The notes under the pieces: model-generated
The model's database searches: none
What the model was told of the DNA's origin: nothing
Seen by the model: the letters and a program-made list of their open reading frames with translations, nothing else
Shown: one piece after another, positions 13,020-21,809 of the stretch
Numbering within the stretch: the first letter of the stretch is position 1
Layout of the letters: each line of letters opens with the position of its first letter
NCBI GenBank assembly: GCA_016874035.1
Contig: VGVM01000013.1
Span: 1 to 52,302 of the forward strand
DNA length: 52,302 nucleotides
Direction: 5' to 3'
From: Gemmatimonadota bacterium
Lineage (GTDB): Bacteria > Gemmatimonadota > Gemmatimonadetes > Gemmatimonadales > Gemmatimonadaceae
Position numbers and translations under genes: made by a program

Positions 13020-13519
13020 TACTTCAACCCCGCGAGAATCTGCGGCACCTTGTCCGCCGTCACGTTCTCGATCGTGTCCGCGTTGATTTGCACCGGCGTC
13101 GCAAACCCGCAGGCGCCGAGGCACTCGACCTCGATGACCGTGTACTTGCCGTCGGGTGAGGTGACCCCCAGCTCGTTGCAGCCCGTGTGCTTCAAGAACG
13201 CCTCGGTCACCTTGTCAGCACCGGCGCAGAGGCACGGCGAGGTCGTGCAGACCTGGATGAAGTGCTTCCCGACCGGATGTTGGTGGTACATGGTGTAGAA
13301 CGTCACCACGCCCTTCACGTAGGCCGGCGTCAGGTCGAGGCACTTGGCGACCTCCGCCATGCCCTCCTCGCTGACCCACCCCTGCACTTCCTGGACGATC
13401 CAGAGCGCGGGCAGGAGCGCCGCCTGCTTGTTCGGGTAGCGAAGCAGGATGGCGTCCAGGTCGGCCTTTCGCTTGCCGACGAAGACCGCTTCGTAGGGAG
13501 CCGTGCCGTGCGCACTCAC
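13019..13519 (-). CDS. nuoE: NADH-quinone oxidoreductase subunit E (2Fe-2S, GTG start)
   Basis: NuoE is the thioredoxin-fold subunit with cluster N1a. The open frame reaches into nuoD, but the family begins around YEAVFVGKRKADLDAILLRYPNK. GTG 13519 overlaps the nuoD TGA by 4 bases (GTGA), the junction style used throughout this operon. This gives 166 residues. Cluster ligands are Cys91 and Cys96 (CTTSPC) and Cys133 and Cys137 (CLGAC), the standard pattern. The helical N-terminal domain (LLPALWIVQEVQGWV) is present. Confidence 0.95.
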
Positions 13520-14829
13520 CGGTCGATCTCTCCCATCACGATGTCGATGGATGCGTTGATCGCGATCACGTCCGAGAGCAGGTGCCCCTCGACCATCTTC
13601 GGGATCGCGGAGAGGTTCACGAAACTCGGCGGGCGAATGCGCCAACGAGCCGGCTTCGAGGAACCGTCGGACACCATGTAGTAGCCCTTCTCGCCCTTTG
13701 GGCTCTCGACCGCGACGTAGCACTCGCCGATCGGCGGGCGCGGCCCTTCCATCACGTTCTTGAAGTGATGGATCATGGATTCCATCTCGCTCGTCGCCTT
13801 GTGCTTGGGCGGGAGCACCAGGCGCGGATCGTCCACGTTCACCGGACCGTCCGGCAGGCGCTTCACCGCCTGCTCGAGGATCCGCACCGACTGCCGCATT
13901 TCTTCCACGCGTACCAGGAACCGATCGTAGACGTCGCCGTTCGTGCCCACCGGGACGTCGAAGTCGTACGTCTCGTAGTCGAGGTACGGGAAATCCTTCC
14001 GGACATCGTACGCCACGCCACTGGCCCGCAGCAGCGGGCCGGACAGCCCGTAGTTGATCGCTTCGTCCGGACTCATGACGCCGAGCCCGACGGTCCGACC
14101 GACCCAGATCGCGTTCCGCGTGAGCATGCGCTCACACTCGTCGATCGTCTTCGGGAAGGTCCGGATGAAGCCCTGCAGGCCCTCGAGCCACTTGTCCGGG
14201 ATGTCGGCCGCCATCCCGCCGACGCGTGTGGCGCTGGTCGTAAGCCGCGCACCCACCCAGCCTTCGAGCAGGTTGTAGATGTTCTCGCGTTCCTGGAAGC
14301 CCCAGAGGAACGGGGTGAACGCCCCGATATCAATGCAGGTCGTGCCCATCCACACCAGGTGCGATGCGATACGCGACAGCTCCATCGCAATGACGCGGAG
14401 GACGGTGCACCGCTCCGTGATGTCAATGGCGAACAGGCGCTCGGCGCCCAGGGCAAACGCGACGTTGTTGCCGATCGAGTTGAGGTAATCCTCGCGATCG
14501 GTCCACGGGATGATCTGGTTGTACTGTCGGTACTCACCGATCTTCTCGAAGCCGCAATGCAGGTAGCCAACGTGCGGGATGCAGCGCACCACGGTCTCGC
14601 CGTCGAGCTCGAGCACGAGGCGGAGCACTCCGTGCGTCGCCGGGTGCTGCGGCCCGATGTTGATGAGCATGTGCTCGCCTTCGAGGTCCGGCTCCAGGGC
14701 CGGAGGCGCAGCGACCGCGGTGGCCATGTCGCCGCCGACCACGAGCGGCACGCGCTGGGGCTTCCCATCCGGCGAGAGGCCGGTGGTCGACAGTTCGACC
14801 TCGACGGTGCGCGTCGTCCCGGTGGTCAT
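13516..14829 (-). CDS. nuoD: NADH-quinone oxidoreductase subunit D
   Basis: NuoD is the 49-kDa-type subunit that forms the quinone head-group site with NuoB. The start is ATG 14829, two bases after the nuoC TAG, giving 437 residues; the longer frame upstream is a shadow of nuoC. The first 45 residues are variable. The family core begins at MLINIGPQHPATHGVLRLVLELDGE, containing the quinone-site His pair, and continues through GYLHCGFEKI and the C-terminal DIVMGEIDR. NuoC and NuoD are separate here, not fused as in enterobacteria. Confidence 0.97.
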   Translation of the reverse strand: MTTGTTRTVEVELSTTGLSPDGKPQRVPLVVGGDMATAVAAPPALEPDLEGEHMLINIGPQHPATHGVLRLVLELDGETVVRCIPHVGYLHCGFEKIGEYRQYNQIIPWTDREDYLNSIGNNVAFALGAERLFAIDITERCTVLRVIAMELSRIASHLVWMGTTCIDIGAFTPFLWGFQERENIYNLLEGWVGARLTTSATRVGGMAADIPDKWLEGLQGFIRTFPKTIDECERMLTRNAIWVGRTVGLGVMSPDEAINYGLSGPLLRASGVAYDVRKDFPYLDYETYDFDVPVGTNGDVYDRFLVRVEEMRQSVRILEQAVKRLPDGPVNVDDPRLVLPPKHKATSEMESMIHHFKNVMEGPRPPIGECYVAVESPKGEKGYYMVSDGSSKPARWRIRPPSFVNLSAIPKMVEGHLLSDVIAINASIDIVMGEIDR

Positions 14830-14831
14830 CG

Positions 14832-15527
14832 CTATTCGCCCGTCTTCTCGCCGGACGCGAGCCGGCGCCGCATGTCGGCGGGAAGTTCCTCGAACGCGTC
14901 GGCGATCGAGAGTTCCTCCATCGAGTACCGGGCCTCGGGATTGGCGGCGAGCGCATTCCGGAGCTGCTCCGAACGACTCAGGCGACCGCGCAGCGGAAAG
15001 TCCTTTCGCAGCGGGAAGCCTTCGCGGTACTGCTCCCACAGCAGGATGCGCCGCAAGTCCGGGTGGCCGACAAACTCGATGCCGAACATGTCGTAGCACT
15101 CGCGCTCGAGCCAATCCGCGGCCTTGTAGATGTCCCACACGCTCGGCACCGACAGCGCGGTCCCCTTCGGCAACTCGACCTTGACCCGGATGAACCGGCG
15201 GAACCGGAGCGAGCGCAGGTGCCAGACCACCTCGATCGGCCGCGCCAGCTCGCGATGCTCAACGGCCGTCACGTCGCTCAGGTACTCGTAGGATTCCCCG
15301 GCATCGTCGTGCAGCCACTGGATCACGTCGTGGACGAGCGCCGCGCGTACCGTCACTGCCGTCTCGCCGCGGGACACCGCCGTATGCGTGACGCCGCCCG
15401 GAAAGCGACGCTCGATCGCGGCGGCGCTCGGGTTCACCGGCCCGCCATGGGCCGGAACGCGCTTCGGCGTCGCCGGCGTCGCGTCGGCACCGGTGCCCGG
15501 ATAGACGATCGTGAACGGCGCAGTCAT
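14832..15527 (-). CDS. nuoC: NADH-quinone oxidoreductase subunit C
   Basis: NuoC is the 30-kDa-type structural subunit of the peripheral arm. It is 231 residues. The conserved core is in [13 protein letters not shown], the [12 protein letters not shown] strand, [24 protein letters not shown] (here [14 protein letters not shown]) and [14 protein letters not shown] Pro/Ala-rich N-terminus of about 35 residues and a polar C-terminal extension of about 40 residues flank it. It starts 5 bases after nuoB and ends 2 bases before nuoD. Confidence 0.96.
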   Translation of the reverse strand: MTAPFTIVYPGTGADATPATPKRVPAHGGPVNPSAAAIERRFPGGVTHTAVSRGETAVTVRAALVHDVIQWLHDDAGESYEYLSDVTAVEHRELARPIEVVWHLRSLRFRRFIRVKVELPKGTALSVPSVWDIYKAADWLERECYDMFGIEFVGHPDLRRILLWEQYREGFPLRKDFPLRGRLSRSEQLRNALAANPEARYSMEELSIADAFEELPADMRRRLASGEKTGE

Positions 15528-15532
15528 GAACG

Positions 15533-16189
15533 CTACGGCGCCGATCGTGTCTGGTGCACCGAGTTCCCGAAGGGCTCGGACAGTTCGTCGATGCGGGACG
15601 GCGGGATGTACAGCTTGCTCGCGGGGTCCGGCGTCATCTCATCGCGAAGGCGGGGATCGGCGTTGCGCTCGTTCATCACCTTCTTCTGCAGCATCATGAT
15701 GCCGTAGATGAGCCCCTCAGGGCGCGGCGGGCAACCGGGGACGTACACGTCCACCGGGATGATGGTATCGATGCCCTGCACGACCGCGTAGCTGTCGAAC
15801 ATCCCGCCGCTCGACGCGCAGGCGCCCATCGAAATCGCCCATTTCGGTTGCGTCATCTGCTGCCAGATCCGACGCAGCACGGGCGCGAGCTTGAACGGCA
15901 CGCGTCCCGCGCAGATCAGCACGTCGCTCTGGCGTGGCGAGAACGCCATCCGTTCCATGCCAAACCGCGCGAGATCGTACTTGCTCGCCGCGCTGGCCAT
16001 GAACTCGATCGCGCAGCACGCCGTCCCGAACGGCATCGGCCATAGCGAGTTGGCGCGCCCCCAGTTGACGACGAAGTCGAGCTTCGTCGTGACCCAGGGT
16101 TCTCCCGGGCGCGCATCGAAGGCCTTCAGCGTCCCACCAAGGTCGGCGGTGGCGCCGTTCGTCCCGATATCCGGCGTGCTCAATCCCAT
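15533..16189 (-). CDS. nuoB: NADH-quinone oxidoreductase subunit B (cluster N2)
   Basis: NuoB holds N2, the last Fe-S cluster before quinone. I choose ATG 16189 (MGLSTPDIG, 218 residues) over the ATG seven codons upstream: it has a good ribosome site (AAGGGGG) and overlaps the nuoA end by 10 bases. N2 ligands are Cys58 and Cys59 ([10 protein letters not shown]), Cys124 (GACASSGG) and Cys153 (VPGCPPRPE). The N-terminal 25 residues and about 45 C-terminal residues are variable extensions. Confidence 0.97.
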   Translation of the reverse strand: MGLSTPDIGTNGATADLGGTLKAFDARPGEPWVTTKLDFVVNWGRANSLWPMPFGTACCAIEFMASAASKYDLARFGMERMAFSPRQSDVLICAGRVPFKLAPVLRRIWQQMTQPKWAISMGACASSGGMFDSYAVVQGIDTIIPVDVYVPGCPPRPEGLIYGIMMLQKKVMNERNADPRLRDEMTPDPASKLYIPPSRIDELSEPFGNSVHQTRSAP

Positions 16190-16584
16190 TCGAGCGCCCC
16201 CTTCTTCCACACATAGATGAACCCGACGAACAGGATCACCATGAACACGACCATTTCAGCCAGGCCGAAAAAGGACGCCTGGCCCGCCGGGCACGCGCCG
16301 GCGACGAGTGGCACCGCGCAGGTGAGCTGCTGGTAGTACGCAGCCCACGGAATCATGAACACGGTTTCGATGTCGAAGACGATGAAGAGCATCGCCACGA
16401 TGTAGAACTTGACGCTGAACCGCTCCCGCGCATCGCCCAGCGGCGTGATGCCGGATTCGTACGGGATGTTCTTTTCCGGCGTCGGCCGCCAGCGCATCGT
16501 GAAGTGCGAGAGGCCAAGCATCCCCACGGCGTTTGCGACGACAAACCCGAGGAGGAGGAGTACCGGAAGGTAGGTGCGATCCAT
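16180..16584 (-). CDS. nuoA: NADH-quinone oxidoreductase subunit A
   Basis: NuoA is the first gene of the operon and encodes a three-helix membrane subunit of complex I. It is 134 residues. Helices lie near residues 6-28, 60-83 and 103-126. The family motif [20 protein letters not shown] and the acidic helix [14 protein letters not shown] are intact. A short insert with two cysteines ([14 protein letters not shown]) between helices 2 and 3 is not general in the family. The ATG has only weak purine-rich upstream sequence. Promoter and palindrome lie directly upstream. Confidence 0.96.
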   Translation of the reverse strand: MDRTYLPVLLLLGFVVANAVGMLGLSHFTMRWRPTPEKNIPYESGITPLGDARERFSVKFYIVAMLFIVFDIETVFMIPWAAYYQQLTCAVPLVAGACPAGQASFFGLAEMVVFMVILFVGFIYVWKKGALEWD

Positions 16585-16599
16585 TCTTTAGAGAGCGGC

Positions 16600-16617
16600 T
16601 CGTGAAACATTTCACGA
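16600..16617. promoter_or_regulatory. Rex-like operator in the nuo leader
   Basis: TCGTGAAA-CA-TTTCACGA on the plus strand is a perfect 8-base inverted repeat around two bases. It fits the published Rex operator pattern TTGTGAA-N4-TTCACAA at all positions except the symmetric second base (C/G instead of T/A). Rex senses the NADH/NAD+ ratio and is known to repress nuo in Streptomyces. The site lies between the predicted nuo transcription start and the nuoA ATG, a position suited to repression. It also fits GTGA-N6-TCAC of CRP-family sites, so the regulator is inferred. No regulator gene is in the window. Confidence 0.62.
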
Positions 16618-16626
16618 ACGGCGGGT

Positions 16627-16656
16627 AAGCTATTGGGCGGGTCGAACTTGTGTCAA
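16627..16656 (-). promoter_or_regulatory. Putative sigma70-type promoter of nuoA-N
   Basis: Reading the minus strand, a perfect -35 TTGACA at 16656-16651 is followed after 18 bases by TAGCTT at 16632-16627. The -10 is weak against TATAAT but resembles the other candidate -10 boxes in this window. Predicted start near 16620 would give a leader of about 35 bases containing the palindrome at 16600-16617. Confidence 0.55.
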
Positions 16657-16676
16657 CGCGCGCCCGCAACCGCTGG

Positions 16677-18251
16677 TTAGAAGCGCTCCGGGCTCGCCGC
16701 CTCCCACACGCGGGCAAGCATGCCCGTCACCCTCGGCCCGGACAGCTCGCCCGGCTGCACGGAGGGGTAGATACTGGCGTAGCTTAGCGTCTCGAGCGGG
16801 CTCACGCGCCGCATGACGTACCACGGTTTGAGGTCTCCGGGGCGCCGTAACCCCGCCGCCCCGAGCACCTCGAAGAACGAGTGCACGGTCTCGCGGTGGT
16901 ACCGCGCGACGCGCTGCGCCTTGTCGCCCACGTGCAGGCCCGCAACCAATTCCGGATTCTGCGTCGCGACGCCCGTCGGGCAATGGTTGCTGTTGCAGCG
17001 CAGCGCCTGGATACAGCCGAGCGCGAACATCATGGCCCGCGCGGCGCTGCACATGTCTGCGCCAAGCGCCGCCTTCGTCGCCATGGCGAACCCGGTGTTC
17101 ACCTTGCCGCTCGCGATGATACGAATCCGGTCGCGCACCTCCGCCCCGACCAAGGCGTTGTGCACGAACGACAGTCCGTCGTTCAGCGGCGTGCCGACGA
17201 AATCCGAGAACTCCGGTGGCGCCGCGCCCGTGCCGCCCTCGCCGCCGTCAACCGTGATGAAATCCGGCGTGATGCCGGTCTGCAGCATCGCCTTCACGAT
17301 CCCCAGGAACTCGTGGCGCTTGCCGACACAGAGCTTGAATCCGACCGGCTTGCCGCCGCTCAGGTCGCGGAGCCGTTTCACGAACTCCAGGAGGCCGCGC
17401 GGCGACGAAAACGCGGAGTGCGCCGGCGGCGAGATCACGTCCTTGCCGAGCGGAACGCCGCGAATTTCCGCGATCTCCGGCGTGAGCTTCTTTGCCGGCA
17501 GGATCCCGCCGTGCCCCGGCTTCGCGCCCTGGGACAGCTTGATCTCGATCATCCGCACGTTTGGAAGCGCCGCCCGCTGCGCGAACGCCTCGTCGTTGAA
17601 ACGCCCGGCCGCATCGCGGCAGCTGAAATAGCCCGTCCCGATCTGCCAGATCAGGTCGCCACCCGGCTCGAGATGGTACTGGCTCAACCCGCCCTCGCCG
17701 GTAGAGTGCGCGAAGTTGCCGAGCTTGGCTCCCCGGTTCAACGCGAGCACCGCGTTCTTGCTCAGCGAGCCGTAGCTCATCCCGCTCACATTGAAGATCG
17801 AGGCCGCGTACGGCTGCTTGCAGTCCGGCCCCCCGACGACCGTGCGAGCCGCGGTAAGATCCGGTTCGGCCGGCGCCAGCGAGTGGTTGATCCACTCGTA
17901 TCCGGTGGCGTACACGTCGCGCTGGGTGCCGAACGGCAGCGTGTCGAGTTCGCCCTTCGCCCGTTGGTACACCACCGAACGATCATTGCGACTGAAGGGT
18001 TTCCCGTCGCTGTTCGACTCCACGAAGTACTGGTTGATCTCGGGGCGGATCATCTCGAGCAGGTAGCGCCCATGTCCCACCAGCGGGAAGTTGCGGCGCA
18101 CGGCGTGACGGGTCTGCGTCATGTCGCTGACGCCAAGGGCGACCAGCGGCAGCACGATGGCCAGGCCCCAATACGCCGCCGGCCAGAACCAGCCGGCAGC
18201 CAGCACGGCGACAACGGCGACCGACGCGCCGATTACGAAGCGTGTTCGCAT
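16677..18251 (-). CDS. Membrane-anchored FMN-binding glutamate-synthase-like protein
   Basis: The 524-residue protein holds the FMN/3Fe-4S synthase domain of the glutamate synthase large subunit, without the glutaminase domain and without the beta-helix domain. Two hydrophobic helices at about 6-21 and 26-42 should anchor it in the membrane. Family signatures are FNVSGMSYGSLSKNAV, HSTGEGGLSQYH, IEIKLSQGAKPGHGG, the active-loop DFITVDGGEGGTGAAPPEF, and a CX5CX4C cluster motif ending HCPTGVATQ. Stand-alone proteins of this type (YerD-like) are widespread but their reaction is not settled. It lies 92 bases upstream of nuoA on the same strand, separated by the nuo promoter. Confidence 0.88.
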   Translation of the reverse strand: MRTRFVIGASVAVVAVLAAGWFWPAAYWGLAIVLPLVALGVSDMTQTRHAVRRNFPLVGHGRYLLEMIRPEINQYFVESNSDGKPFSRNDRSVVYQRAKGELDTLPFGTQRDVYATGYEWINHSLAPAEPDLTAARTVVGGPDCKQPYAASIFNVSGMSYGSLSKNAVLALNRGAKLGNFAHSTGEGGLSQYHLEPGGDLIWQIGTGYFSCRDAAGRFNDEAFAQRAALPNVRMIEIKLSQGAKPGHGGILPAKKLTPEIAEIRGVPLGKDVISPPAHSAFSSPRGLLEFVKRLRDLSGGKPVGFKLCVGKRHEFLGIVKAMLQTGITPDFITVDGGEGGTGAAPPEFSDFVGTPLNDGLSFVHNALVGAEVRDRIRIIASGKVNTGFAMATKAALGADMCSAARAMMFALGCIQALRCNSNHCPTGVATQNPELVAGLHVGDKAQRVARYHRETVHSFFEVLGAAGLRRPGDLKPWYVMRRVSPLETLSYASIYPSVQPGELSGPRVTGMLARVWEAASPERF

Positions 18252-18259
18252 GACCCCTC

Positions 18260-18289
18260 ATCATACGGCGCGCCCCCGTGGGCGGCCAA
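18260..18289 (-). promoter_or_regulatory. Putative promoter of the glutamate-synthase-like gene
   Basis: On the minus strand TTGGCC (18289-18284) and TATGAT (18265-18260) are 18 bases apart. The -10 lies only 8 bases before the ATG at 18251, so a start at the usual distance would give a nearly leaderless mRNA and would exclude the GAGGGG ribosome site that sits in those 8 bases. Alternatively a further upstream promoter supplies the leader. Confidence 0.4.
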
Positions 18290-18310
18290 TCAGTGACGAT
18301 CCCGAAGACA

Positions 18311-18346
18311 GCACGGGCCCGGCGGCTTTCGCTGCCGGGCCCGTGC
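18311..18346 (-). terminator. Strong GC hairpin between the DUF4342 and glutamate-synthase-like genes
   Basis: Arms 18311-18326 and 18331-18346 pair over 16 positions with one mismatch/wobble around a TTTC loop. There is no T-run on either side, so if it ends transcription it would not be a classic intrinsic terminator. It may instead protect or attenuate the transcript. Confidence 0.5.
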
Positions 18347-18359
18347 CCATCCAGTATCG

Positions 18360-18388
18360 GACGGAGTCGTCGCCTCCGGTACTCCGTC
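18360..18388. other. Second hairpin in the same intergenic region
   Basis: GACGGAGT at 18360-18367 and ACTCCGTC at 18381-18388 form a perfect 8-base stem around a 13-base loop. It lies between the DUF4342 stop and the stronger hairpin at 18311-18346. No T-run follows. The rest of the 159-base gap holds the promoter at 18260-18289 and the 9-base repeats at 18396-18422. Confidence 0.45.
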
Positions 18389-18395
18389 ACCCTTC

Positions 18396-18422
18396 GTCGG
18401 CCTAGTCGGCCTAGTCGGCCTT
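18396..18422. repeat. Three 9-base tandem copies spanning the DUF4342 stop codon
   Basis: GTCGGCCTA occurs at 18396-18404 and 18405-18413, followed by GTCGGCCTT at 18414-18422. Read on the minus strand this is GCC GAC TAG repeated, so the stop codon of the DUF4342 gene is duplicated in frame: Ala-Asp-stop-Ala-Asp-stop. Confidence 0.9.
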
Positions 18423-18665
18423 CACCACCGCGCCGTCGTGCCGTTCGATCACGACGGTGAATTCCTTGGCCAGCGCCACCACGCCGGTTACGGCGACCCA
18501 AAACGGCGCGAGCACGGCCCCCGCAATCCCCGCGGTGAGCGGCATGTCGAGCAGCGTCCGCCCTTCCGCATTCCGAATCACGACGCGACGCACGTTGCCC
18601 TCACGCACCAGCGCCTTGAGCGTATCCTTGAGCTTGCCGGCCGCAACCTTCACTTCTTCCTGCAT
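18411..18665 (-). CDS. DUF4342 domain protein
   Basis: This 84-residue protein matches the small DUF4342 family: an N-terminal amphipathic helix (EEVKVAAGKLKDTLKALVREG), the motif NVRRVVIRNAEGRTLLDMPLT, then a hydrophobic segment at about 43-68. Function is unknown. I begin at ATG 18665; the much longer frame upstream is a shadow of mdh. It lies 44 bases downstream of mdh on the same strand and may be co-transcribed. Its stop codon lies inside a 9-base tandem repeat, and a second in-frame TAG follows. Confidence 0.82.
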   Translation of the reverse strand: MQEEVKVAAGKLKDTLKALVREGNVRRVVIRNAEGRTLLDMPLTAGIAGAVLAPFWVAVTGVVALAKEFTVVIERHDGAVVKAD

Positions 18666-18709
18666 CGGGGCCTCGCGTGTGAACGCCTGAGCTAACGCGG
18701 CGACTGGCG

Positions 18710-19690
<981 letters not shown>

Positions 19691-19697
19691 TTATCGG

Positions 19698-20699
19698 CTA
19701 GCCACCCACCTGCGACAGCGCCCGCAGCCCGCCAACCTGCATCTGGAGCAGTTGGTGCTCCTTCGGCTTGTTGGCGAGGGCGGTCTCGAACAAGGGGGCC
19801 AGCGCCGCCCCGGACCGCAGCGGGTCCCGGAGGTTGACCTCATGGTCACCGTAGAGGCAGGTACGCAGGCGGCCGTCCGCCGTGAGCCGCACACGGTTGC
19901 ACGAGCCACAATACGTGTGGGTCATCGGGGTAATCACGCCTACCGTTCCGGCCGCCCCGCTCGCGCGGAAATACTTCGCCGGGCCGTTGCCCCGAGCCGG
20001 TCCCTCGGCGCCGGTGAGCGGCCCGACCGCTTCGGCGGCACGCGACAAGACCTCGTCGCTCGGCACCACATGCTCCCACGTGAGGTTGGCCATCTCGCCG
20101 ACCGGCATCAGCTCGATGAACCGCACATGGACCACGTGCTCGAGCGTCAGCCGCGCAAGGTCGCCCACCTCGTCGTCGTTGATTCCGCGCATCACGACGA
20201 CGTTCACCTTCACCGGATCGAGCCCGGCCCGGCGCGCCGCGGTGATCGCCGCAACGGGGTCGAACTTGAGATCGCGGCGCGCGATCGCGGCAATCCGATC
20301 CGGGCGCAGGGAGTCGGCACTGATGTTCACGCGGTCCAGCCCAGCCGCCGCGAGTTCCGCCGCCATCGCGGGCAGCTTGACCCCATTCGTCGAAAGCGCG
20401 ATGTCCGAGATGCCCGGGATCGCCTTCAGCTGCGCGATCAACTGGGCCAGGTCGGGCCGGATCGTCGGTTCACCGCCGGTGATCCGAAGCCGGCTCAACC
20501 CCAGCGGCGCCAACTGGGCGACGATCGCCACGATCTCTTCGTACGACAGGATGTCCCGCTTCGGCAGCCAGTCCAGTCCCTCGGCCGGCATGCAGTACAC
20601 GCAGCGGAAGTTGCAGCGGTCCGTCACCGAAATCCGCAGATACTCGATCGCGCGGCCGAACTGGTCGCGCCGCGGTTCCAGGGCAGGCGCGTTCAGCAT
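19698..20699 (-). CDS. moaA: GTP 3',8-cyclase MoaA (radical SAM)
   Basis: MoaA performs the first step of molybdenum cofactor synthesis, converting GTP to 3',8-cyclo-GTP (with MoaC, which is not in the window). I start at ATG 20699 (MLNAPALEPRRDQFGR), which overlaps moaE by 7 bases, giving 333 residues. The radical SAM cluster is CNFRCVYC at Cys29, 33, 36, with TGGEP for SAM. The C-terminal GTP-site cluster is CGSC then 13 residues then Cys. The conserved C-terminal Gly-Gly is present (SQVGG). ATG ten codons upstream is an alternative. Confidence 0.95.
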   Translation of the reverse strand: MLNAPALEPRRDQFGRAIEYLRISVTDRCNFRCVYCMPAEGLDWLPKRDILSYEEIVAIVAQLAPLGLSRLRITGGEPTIRPDLAQLIAQLKAIPGISDIALSTNGVKLPAMAAELAAAGLDRVNISADSLRPDRIAAIARRDLKFDPVAAITAARRAGLDPVKVNVVVMRGINDDEVGDLARLTLEHVVHVRFIELMPVGEMANLTWEHVVPSDEVLSRAAEAVGPLTGAEGPARGNGPAKYFRASGAAGTVGVITPMTHTYCGSCNRVRLTADGRLRTCLYGDHEVNLRDPLRSGAALAPLFETALANKPKEHQLLQMQVGGLRALSQVGG

Positions 20700-21127
20700 G
20701 TGACCTGGCTTGAGCCGGCATGTACCCACTCGCGCGTGCCATCCACGTAGTGTTCGCGCTTCCAGATCGGCACGCGCTGCTTGAGCTCCTCGATGATCGT
20801 CTCGACGGCGCGCAGCGCTTCGGCACGGTGCGGATGCGAGACGGCAATCACCACGCTCGCCTCACCGACGGCGAGCAGGCCGATCCGGTGCTCGACGACC
20901 GCGCGCAACGCCGGCGCGCTGGCGCACGCCTCCTCGAGGATGCGCTCCAGCTCCCGCTCCGCCATCGGCCCGTACGCGGAATACTCGATCGCGGTGACCG
21001 GCCGCCCGTCGTTGACGTCACGAACGGTGCCGACGAACACCGCAATCGCGCCGGCGCCGCCGTGGGCGACCTCGGCTTCCAGGCGCGCTGCGTCCAGCGC
21101 CCGTTCCACCAGTGCGCTGCGCCTCAT
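20693..21127 (-). CDS. moaE: Molybdopterin synthase large subunit MoaE
   Basis: MoaE joins MoaD to insert the dithiolene sulfurs into precursor Z. The start ATG 21127 overlaps the moaD TGA by 4 bases, giving 144 residues, the usual size; the longer frame upstream is out of register with moaD. Signatures are AIAVFVGTVRDVNDG, a TAIEYSAYGPMAERELERI stretch, the His-containing RIGLLAVGEASVVIAVSHPHR, and the catalytic lysine region VPIWKREHYVDGTREWV. Confidence 0.95.
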   Translation of the reverse strand: MRRSALVERALDAARLEAEVAHGGAGAIAVFVGTVRDVNDGRPVTAIEYSAYGPMAERELERILEEACASAPALRAVVEHRIGLLAVGEASVVIAVSHPHRAEALRAVETIIEELKQRVPIWKREHYVDGTREWVHAGSSQVTC

Positions 21128-21363
21128 CCGCCGGCGACCGGGGGGATCACGGCGATCTCGTCGCCGGGGTTGACGCGTGCATCGGCCGGGGCGTAGGCCT
21201 GGTTCACCGCCACCGCCGCGCGCGGGAGCTGCTTCCCGGGCATCTGTGCCAACACGGCCTGCAGGACGTCCGAGACCGTCGCACCCGCCGACACGGATAC
21301 CCGTGCCTGGCGAGCTCCGAACGCATCGGCGTACGAGGCGAACAGCAACACGTCGAGCTCCAT
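21124..21363 (-). CDS. moaD: Molybdopterin synthase sulfur carrier MoaD
   Basis: MoaD is the ubiquitin-like sulfur carrier whose C-terminal glycine becomes a thiocarboxylate. It is 79 residues and ends in AVIPPVAGG, with the required Gly-Gly. It is the first gene of moaD-moaE-moaA. Its ATG lies 3 bases after the T-run of the HU terminator and there is no recognisable ribosome site, so expression must come from read-through or from a promoter overlapping the terminator. Confidence 0.93.
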   Translation of the reverse strand: MELDVLLFASYADAFGARQARVSVSAGATVSDVLQAVLAQMPGKQLPRAAVAVNQAYAPADARVNPGDEIAVIPPVAGG

Positions 21364-21366
21364 GCG

Positions 21367-21409
21367 AAAAAACTAGCGGGCCCTGCCACCAATCGGTGAC
21401 CGGGCCCGC
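21367..21409 (-). terminator. Intrinsic terminator of the HU gene
   Basis: On the minus strand, 22 bases after the HU stop, GCGGGCCC (21409-21402) pairs with GGGCCCGC (21383-21376). An inner CACC/GGTG stem strengthens the hairpin, and TAG plus six T follow (21372-21367). This is a textbook rho-independent terminator, and the only one in the window with a six-base T-run. Confidence 0.85.
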
Positions 21410-21430
21410 GGGCAATGCTCGAGGAAGCGC

Positions 21431-21751
21431 CTAGTCGTCCGGGATCTGGGACGGATCGAGGTCGGATACCAGCGCCCGGAGTTCTTTCGACGGCTTGAAG
21501 ACCGGCACGGGGCGCGCGCTCACCTCGACCGGAGCGCCGGTGCGCGGATTGCGCGCCATCCGGGTCTTCCGATTCCGGATCTTGAACGTGCCAAAACCGC
21601 GCACCTCAATGTTGCGCTGCTCCTTCAAGGCGTCCTTGATGGAGTCCAGGAATGTGTCAACGACCCGAGCACAGTCCTTCTTGGAGATCATCGGCCCGGA
21701 AGTCTGCGCTATTGCAGCAGTTACACGCTCGACCAGGTCTGCCTTGGTCAT
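21431..21751 (-). CDS. HU/IHF-family DNA-binding protein
   Basis: This histone-like protein bends and packs DNA as a dimer. The 106-residue sequence has the HU fold: MTKADLVERVTAAIA helix, the DTFLDSIKDALKEQRNIEVRGFGTFKIRNR core and the DNA-binding arm RMARNPRTGAPVEV with the intercalating RNPRTG proline. A ten-residue acidic tail (SDLDPSQIPDD) extends past the usual 90-95 residues. It is transcribed alone, with its own promoter overlapping the carA stop and its own terminator. Confidence 0.95.
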   Translation of the reverse strand: MTKADLVERVTAAIAQTSGPMISKKDCARVVDTFLDSIKDALKEQRNIEVRGFGTFKIRNRKTRMARNPRTGAPVEVSARPVPVFKPSKELRALVSDLDPSQIPDD

Positions 21752-21809
21752 CGTGGTCCTCAGCTGGTTGCGACATACGAAAAAGCGAGCTAACCCGTGA
21801 ACTGACTAT

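Noticed and set aside
13520-13723. N-terminal extension of nuoE into nuoD, and similar extensions of nuoD, nuoF, nuoI, nuoJ, moaE, comF and the DUF4342 gene
   Set aside because: The extra residues are out-of-frame translations of the neighbour gene. Internal starts at overlap junctions match family N-termini.
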